The notes under the pieces are model-generated. The model saw only the letters and a list, made by a program, of their open reading frames with translations, was not told the DNA's origin and ran no database searches. Both the position numbers and the translations under genes were made by a program. Shown here piece by piece: positions 57,690 to 64,000 of a stretch of 64,000 nt of DNA. The first letter of the stretch is position 1. Each line of letters starts with the position of its first letter. Source of the stretch: Colocasia esculenta (taxonomy: Eukaryota; Streptophyta; Magnoliopsida; Alismatales; Araceae); the NCBI GenBank assembly GCA_014218235.1, contig CM024755.1, positions 98,250,948 to 98,314,947 of the forward strand, written 5' to 3'.

Positions 57690-60600
57690 TGTTACGCCCC
57701 GACGCGGAATATCGGAACGCGAGACAGTTGCAAGAAAAGGTATAGAGCAAGTACTAGACATCAAACCATTGCACAATGAATAATACTAAAGCAAACCTTT
57801 CTCATTAATAATTTCCAATGTCTAGTTACAACCACTAATATCAGAGCCAATCTATAGGGCCCAATTACATTGAAATAAAGCAAAAGACTATCTAAGACTC
57901 TAACATATTTCTAGGACGGTAGGGTACTCATGACATCACTCCAGGTCGTTCCCGTCCTCTTGAGTGTATGGTTCATCCTCGGTCTCACCTAAGAACACAA
58001 CGACAAATAACGCAGGGTGAGCGATAACACCCAGTAGGACTTAAATCTCAATAGTTAAGTAGGGTTTACATGATTAATGCATTAAAAGGCAGAGTAACTA
58101 ATGATAGAGCGTGAGAGTCAGGTAAAAGATAGCAGGATAGCACGTGAACGAAATAGCATAACTTTCCAAATATAGACTTTCCAAAAATAGCACAAGTGTC
58201 GGGAATAGCACAAAAATAGCAGGATGGCCATAGCACAATAGCACAAGTATAGCAATAGCACAACAAGCATAGTATAGCACTTTTGTCATCTGACAATGAG
58301 AGAATATAGCACTTTGATTGTCATTTAGATAGTCGAGATATATAGCACTCGAGTGTAATGCCAAACACTCTGATCATTTAACTCCCATGGGCACTAGCAC
58401 TTTCGGGTGCACATCCCAGGACTAGATCGGGCCCTTTATATATTGTGAGGCATTGGTTATATTGTTTATCTTTAGACAATCTGTCATTTGGACAATACAG
58501 AGTACCAAGAAATAGATGAGAGCACTAGATGAATAGACGAGATAGTAGAGTGAACGTGAATAGATGAGCGAGTAGAGCATAGATAAGAGCTAGTGGGCAT
58601 TGCACATAGCACGTCAAGTAAACAGGCGATAGTAACAGTTGCACAACACGCACACGTGGTGTTGGCAGTCAGGTGGAACTCACTACCTTTCCGCTGGCCA
58701 TGTTATGCACAGGTCCAGAGGTCCGGCGTGATTCAAGATAAGAGCGAACTTCTAATAGCCGTTTGGATCATGTTGATCCCTAAAGGGTATCATAGGTGTT
58801 AGGATACAACCGGCTCGTCGACCATGTGGGAATCCATGGACAGAGGAGACTTACGGAGGCCTTGAACAAAGACTCACTAGTCCGACAGAAGGAATATCCG
58901 ATGGAGAGTTCGTCCAAGTCAAGAAAGTGTGTATATATAGAAACAAGTGCTCGACGTTCTAGAGCAGTTCTAGAACAGTGGAGCGTCGAGATCAGTGTTG
59001 CAAAACAACGCAAAAAATCGAGGATAAGTTCATTTATAATTAAGGCAATTTAATTGCATAAATTACCAGATATATCATGTCACATGTTCATACTAATTAA
59101 GCCATATTTGGATGGTTCAAAGTGTGTGCATGTGTCATGAACTCATGGATGGAAAGTAGTCATGTGCATGCATTTTACATCACATATGAATGTCCAATTT
59201 ATTTTAAGTGAATTTACTGTCGGTATACTAGAAATAAAGGGTATATGCACAGTAGGCAATTTGAGCATTTCAAAGCAGGGGTTTTTCTGCAAAATCCTGT
59301 GAACGCGACGCACCCCAGTAAGGGTAGCGACGGGTTCAGGGTAGATCGCGACAGGTGTTTGAATGAATCACGACGGGTCTGTCATAACAGGGGGTCAGAT
59401 CGCGACAGGGGCCTATAAGGAACACGACAAGCCGTTCAGGCCAGGCACAGCGATCGCGACGGTGATGCTGTCACGTTCAGAATGCGACTGATAGACTATC
59501 GCAACCAGACCACAGAACGCGGCCTATCGGGCCATCACGTTTTGGTGGTCTGTGCCCGAGTCCGACAGGAATGAGACATGTCTTGGATTGCGGACCAGAC
59601 TTTCCCTGTTTTGACATAGGGTTGTTCTAAAACTAAGAACAAATTGTATAGTGCATGAAAAATCACGAAACTAGTTTTAAACAGATCCAGACATGCATGG
59701 GTACTTCCAATAAATTAGAATAGGAGAGCAATGAAGGTTTCAACATGGTTTAATAGAGAGTATTCATGACGAACATAGAACTGTGTCTAGTTGGGATCAA
59801 CGACTTAATTCACATGATAGGGTGTACGGAAATTAGGGCTTTCAGGGGCAAATGAAACCTAACATCCATAAGAATCTCCAATAAAATTTTTTTGGCATGA
59901 GATTAAGTGTAGAAGGAGAACAAGATTTAATAAGGGGGTTCAGGGTCAAGATATGTGTAGAACTTCGAAAATCAAGAAGTAAATATTGACTCGATGATAA
60001 ATCATGAAACTTGAGGGTATTTCTCATGATGATGGGAAGAACCTACAGTTAAAATTTTATAGTTTATGCTCATGAGAATGCCTACCTTTAGACGTTTTAC
60101 TTCTCTAGGGCAAGAACTTGAAGAACTCGGGGAAGAACTTGGGAGATCCCTCTTCTCCACGAATTCTCCTCCTCTTGGTCTCTCTTCCTGATCCAGCAAC
60201 CCCTTGGCACGGGCTAGGGCCGGCCATGAGGGTTATAGGAGATTATTTAAGCATCTCCCCATTCTATTTCCTACAATGACTCTAATTCCCTTTTTATTCC
60301 GAATTTCCTAATTCCTTCTCCCCTTTTTAGGCATGAGATCTCCTAAATGGGTTAGGATGTGAGCTAATTTCGTGGCAACCCATTAGGGTAGGTTTAGGAA
60401 TCCCATTCCAACTCAAACTTTCTTTTTAATGCATTAAATGCTTCTTTTATAATTAAGTATTATTTTAGTTACGAATTTAGGGTAATTTTCCATTATTCCC
60501 CTTTTAAAAATTCCTATTTTGGCCCACTAAATTCTATTGAGTCAATTTAATAAAGCCCAATACTTCTTTTCATTTAATGGGTTTTATTTATTTCTGTTTT

Positions 60601-60708
60601 CATTAATTTCCTATGTCATTTATTTTCTTTTAATTGATTTTTCTAATAAATCAAAAATTTTAATATTATGTAAATTTTTATTTTTGTTCAAAACTTCAGG
60701 TTGCTACA
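57690..60708 (-). repeat. Element H LTR (3' LTR in element orientation)
   Basis: 3019 bp, starting TGTTACGCCCCGACGCGG and ending GGTTGCTACA. It includes low-complexity ATAGCAC repeats (58130-58335) and a block of GATCGCGAC and CGACGGG words (59300-59520). The part 60050-60250 resembles the leader-like segments of the other Ty3 LTRs. Only one LTR is visible, so no age estimate is possible. Confidence 0.85.
58130..58335. repeat. ATAGCAC low-complexity repeats in H LTR
   Basis: About fifteen copies of ATAGCA or ATAGCAC occur at irregular spacing. Confidence 0.75.
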
Positions 60709-60720
60709 TCCTCCCCCTCT
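60709..60720 (-). other. Element H polypurine tract
   Basis: The plus strand reads TCCTCCCCCTCT next to the LTR, giving AGAGGGGGAGGA on the element strand. Confidence 0.9.
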
Positions 60721-60751
60721 TACAAAGAATTTGATCCCCAAATTCATATGA

Positions 60752-62320
60752 TCATAAGGGAGGAAATGTCTTACCGAAAAGATCGGAGTAGTTGCGTCTG
60801 ATGATTCCTTGCGGTTCCCATGTGGCTTCTTCCACTCCGCGGTTATTCCATAAGGCCTTCGCCACGTGGATGGGACGGTTACTGAGCTGTTGTTCCTTCC
60901 GTTCCAGCATCTTGACTGGCTTCTCTTCGTATGTCACATCCTTGTTCAGCACCATCTTCTCGTGGCGAATGATGTGTGTGGGGTCATAGACATACTTCCT
61001 AAGCATGGAGACATGGAACACATTGTGTACATATGCCAGATCCGGTGGCAATGCCAGTCGGTATGTAACCTCACCAATCCTTTCGAGTACTTCAAAAGGA
61101 CCAATGAATCTAGGGCTGTGCTTTCCTTTCACTCCAAATCTTTGGATGCCACGTGTATGTGACACCTTTAGGAATACATGATCACCCACTTGAAATTCCA
61201 GATTTCGCCTTCTTTTGTCGGTGTAGCTCTTCTGTCTAGATTGAGCAATCTTGAGCTGGTCTCTGATCATTTGGATGCCTTTTGTGGTACGTTACACCAT
61301 GTCCGAGCCTAGCCACTGTTGTTCTCCAACCTCATTCCAGCATGCAGGAGATCTACAATTTCTTCCGTAGAGTGCTTCGAATGGTGCCATCTGGATGCTC
61401 GCCTGGTAACTGTTGTTATAGGAAAACTCAATAAGGGATAGATGTTCGTTCCAATATCCTTGGAAGTCTATGGTGCAAGCTCTCAACATGTCTTCCACTA
61501 TTTGGTTGGTTCTTTCAGTTTGCCCATCGGTTTGTGGATGGAATGTTGTACTAAAGTTGAGTTTAGTACCCAGTGCACCTTGCAGTCCTTTCCAAAAATG
61601 AGATGTGAATCTCGGATCTCGATCCGAGACAATAGATGATGGAATGCCTTGTAGTCTTACAATCTCCTTGACATATACGGCAGCTAGTACCTCCACTGAC
61701 CACTTACTCTTTATAGGCAGAAAGTGGGCGGATTTGGTTAGTCGGTCCACAATGACCCATATGGCGTCGAGTCCACCATGAGTCTTAGGTAAACCCATGA
61801 TGAAGTTCATGCCGATGCTTTCCCATTTCCATTCCGGAATATCAAGTGGTCTGAGTACACCAGCAGGGCGCAGGTGTTCCGCTTTTACTTGTTGGCAAGT
61901 AAGGCAGTGAGCAGCATGCTCGACTACCTCTCTCTTCATGTTCGGCCACCAAAATGTTCTTTTCATGTCTTGATACATTTTGGTACCTCCAGGATGAATA
62001 GTGTACTTCATCTTGTGAGCTTCATCCATTAGTCTTCTGTTCAGTTCTTCATTGTCGGGAACACATGTCCTTCCTTGAAAGACAAGCCTTCCATCTTCGG
62101 TCATAGCAAAGTCCAGTCTTTCGGCTAGAGTTTCCTTGACGCGAACTAAGAATGGATCATCATCTTGTTGAGCTTTGATCTCCTCTAGCAGATCAGATTG
62201 AATCTTGATATTGGCAATCAAGACTTGGTCATCTCTATGTTCAATAGTTAAGTCCAACCTTGCGAATTGTTCTAGTAGTTGCATCTCGCCAAGGACTAGA
62301 CTTGAAACTGATGATCCGTC
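60752..62320 (-). pseudogene. Element H integrase and chromodomain, one stop codon and a lost catalytic Asp
   Basis: The frame is open from the border at 62320 down to 60752 except for one TAA near 61290, probably CAA originally. It contains HPGGTKMYQDMKRTFWWP and CLTCQQ (zinc binding), IVSDRDPRF and DGQTERT (second Asp and Glu). The first catalytic Asp of the usual DFIxGLP motif is Asn here (MNFIMGLPK), a GAC-to-AAC change. The C-terminal part has RRRNLEFQVGDHVFLKVS, FHVSMLRKYVYDPTHII and EEATWEPQGI, a chromodomain-type end. The fold may be intact but the enzyme should be inactive. Confidence 0.85.
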
Positions 62321-62529
62321 TGTCCCCAAGCAATTTTAATTAATTGTATATATATACATATTTTGATGATTAACAAAACCAAACAAGAATTTATCAATTA
62401 TATCTGCTGAATATTTCATAAGTCTTAAGTACAGGAAAAATTACCGAAGTCAAACAAGCCAATAAAGGTATGCATTACTACTCTGAAGCTTTAATCTTTT
62501 CAACATGAGATTTCTCTAAGTCCATATCG

Positions 62530-63440
62530 ATTTCTGTTAAAGTTCATAACGATTCTCTTATAAGACTGAAAAGTCATGTCGTTTCAATCAAGTCGATGTC
62601 ACAACGACTTACTTGTTGTAACGACTTCATAAGTGATCATAACGATTTCTTTAGAACTCGTAACGACTTGCTTGTTGTAACGACTTCATAAGTTATCATA
62701 ACGATTTCTTTAGAACTCGCAACGACTTACTTGTTGTAACGACTTCATAAGTGATCATAACGATTTCTTTAGAACTCGCAACGACTTGCTTGTTGTAACG
62801 ACTTCATAAGTTATCATAACGATTTCTTTAGAACTCGCAACGACTTACTTGTTGTAACGACTTCATAAGTTATCATAACGATTTCTTTAGAACTCGCAAC
62901 GACTTCATAAGTTATCATAACGATTTCTTTGAAGTTCGTAACGACTTGATAGCCGCAACGATTTCTTTAGTTCTCGTAACGATTTCTTTGATACTCGTAA
63001 CGACTTGCTAGCCGCAACGATTTCTTTAGTTCTCGTAACGATTTCTTTGATACTCGTAACGACTTGCTAGCCGCAACGATTTCTTTAGTTCTCGTAACGA
63101 TTTCTTTTGAAACTCATAACGACTTGCTAGCCGCAACGATTTCTTTAGAGTTCATAACGACTTGATAAGTGTTCATGACTCACAACGATTTCTTTAGAGT
63201 TCATAACGACTTGATAAGTGTTCATGACTCACAACGATTTCTTTAGAGTTCATAACGACTTGATAAGTGTTCATGACTCACAACGATTTCTTTAGGATTC
63301 ATAACGACTTGCTTTGTGTAACGATTTGTTAAGTGTTTCACATCGATTTCTTTAGAATCAAAATGACTTGCCATAATTCATAACGATTTCTTATATCCTC
63401 TGTAGTAGAACGATTTGCTAAGTCATAACGATTTCATAAG
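62530..63440. repeat. 59-bp and 49-bp tandem arrays in I LTR
   Basis: Units of 59 bp beginning AACGATTTCTTTAGAACTCG start at 62641, 62700, 62759, 62818 and 62877. A related 59-bp unit with GCCGCAACGATTTC repeats at 62952, 63011 and 63070. A 49-bp unit with ACAACGATTTC repeats at 63182, 63231 and 63280. Every unit is made of two or three AACGA(T/C)TT boxes spaced about 20 bp apart. Confidence 0.95.
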
Positions 63441-63914
63441 TCATATAGTCTTCAACTTCATATTTTGATATCTTATTCATCTTAAAGCATTGACCAGTCA
63501 AAATCCACGTAAACATCTCTCTGACGCTTTTGCATTTATGAGATCTGAACGTATCTCTGCATGCATGCAGACTATATCTTCCTTTATCGTGCTTATTCTG
63601 ATAACGTCCTTTAGACTTAAGCCAGTTGGTATTACTATTTTCTTGACTATTGCTACTGACGTTGACTGATATCAGAGACAGCCTATCTGTCTGCTATTTG
63701 AGCTTGACATCTGTGCAGACCTTTGATGTAGCTTCATTGTACAACGTTAGACAAATAAAAGCCAACGGATCTCTGTGAAGATCTCATCTCTTTGCGTGCT
63801 CAAGTGATCAAAAGACTGTGACAGGAAGCTTCCAAGACTCCAGATGTCATTCAGTCTAACGGCTACTCAAGAGAGAGACAACGATCTCTTCAACGACTAG
63901 ATTTCAAATTGAAG

Positions 63915-63930
63915 ATATATATACAAGACA
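63915..63930 (+). promoter_or_regulatory. Probable TATA box of I LTR
   Basis: GAAGATATATATACAAG lies at a position like the GCATATATATGAGC of F. Confidence 0.4.
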
Positions 63931-64000
63931 GAAGAATAGAAGTACATATCATCCAGAGACTATTTTCAAATTCTTCTGAAGAAAATCAAGAGCCAAGATC

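Larger units (their letters stand above)
57690..62320 (-). mobile_element. Element H: chromodomain Ty3/gypsy retrotransposon, partial, nested in F
   Basis: The minus-strand element has one LTR (57690-60708), a polypurine tract, and pol from the end of RNase H through integrase and chromodomain. It stops at 62320, where the copia LTR I begins. Either I is inserted in H and the rest of H lies beyond the window, or H is truncated. The LTR, at 3.0 kb, differs from A, B and E. Confidence 0.85.
62321..64000 (+). repeat. Element I: start of a copia-type LTR, runs off the window
   Basis: It begins TGTCCCCAAGCAATTTTAAT and continues ATTTTGATGATTAACAAAAC, the same opening pattern as F and G. A large tandem array (62530-63440) follows, then a promoter-like stretch with GATATATATACAAG at 63915. 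No internal region is reached before the window ends, so element type rests on resemblance to the other LTRs. Confidence 0.65.

Noticed and set aside
62530..63440. Regular 59-bp repeats resembling a CRISPR array
   Set aside because: There are no unique spacers of constant length. The whole 59-bp unit repeats, sub-repeats are present, and the setting is a plant LTR.
1..64000. Endogenous plant pararetrovirus or another virus
   Set aside because: All RT regions lie in Ty3 or copia polyproteins with integrase and LTRs. No movement-protein motif or caulimovirid gene order was seen.

Overview
This is repeat DNA from a flowering-plant nuclear genome. Every gene I can identify belongs to an LTR retrotransposon. 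I found no host gene, tRNA, rRNA or bacterial feature. The assignment rests on Ty3/gypsy polyproteins of plant Tat and chromovirus type, Ty1/copia elements of SIRE/Tork type, primer sites matching the 3' end of plant initiator tRNA-Met, and a plant-mobile-domain gene with short GT-AG introns. The species cannot be named from the sequence.

Layout. Positions 1-33888 hold one old Tat-lineage Ty3 element on the minus strand, here called Tat. Its 5' LTR is on the right (29105-33888), followed by leader, gag, protease with a G-patch, RT, RNase H and integrase, ending at 2779. Beyond pol lie a 27-bp minisatellite and an antisense five-exon gene with a plant mobile domain (13-1361). The far LTR is outside the window. 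Three insertions break Tat. Element A (4421-12849) is a chromovirus inside RNase H. Element B (16491-25668) is a better-preserved chromovirus between gag and protease. Element D (29721-33000) is a 3.28-kb solo LTR with a perfect target duplication inside the Tat LTR.

Positions 33889-34901 carry no recognisable gene and continue at 44613. They are split by element E (34902-44607), which has two 2.8-kb LTRs, a tRNA-Met primer site and a perfect 5-bp duplication, but no gag or pol. It is a large non-autonomous derivative. After it come the 3' end of a minus-strand copia element, J (44613-46550), and a plus-strand copia element, F (46551-57689). F's LTR is split by a related gag-only copia element, G (48539-54257). 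F's pol is cut by chromovirus H (57690-62320, minus strand), which is itself cut by the start of another copia LTR, I (62321-64000).

How the parts relate. The complete elements keep the parts a retroelement needs, but almost every polyprotein is broken. Most nonsense codons can be reached by one C-to-T change from CGA, CAA, CAG or TGG, as expected of old methylated repeats. The most unusual structure is in the LTRs. Four related copia LTRs carry tandem arrays of about 18-21 bp periodicity 160-240 bp from the LTR start, with different unit sequences. Several Ty3 LTR families share short dyad modules (GACGTC/GACGCC, or GTCGCGAC) although the rest of their LTRs looks unrelated. All alignments were done by eye.
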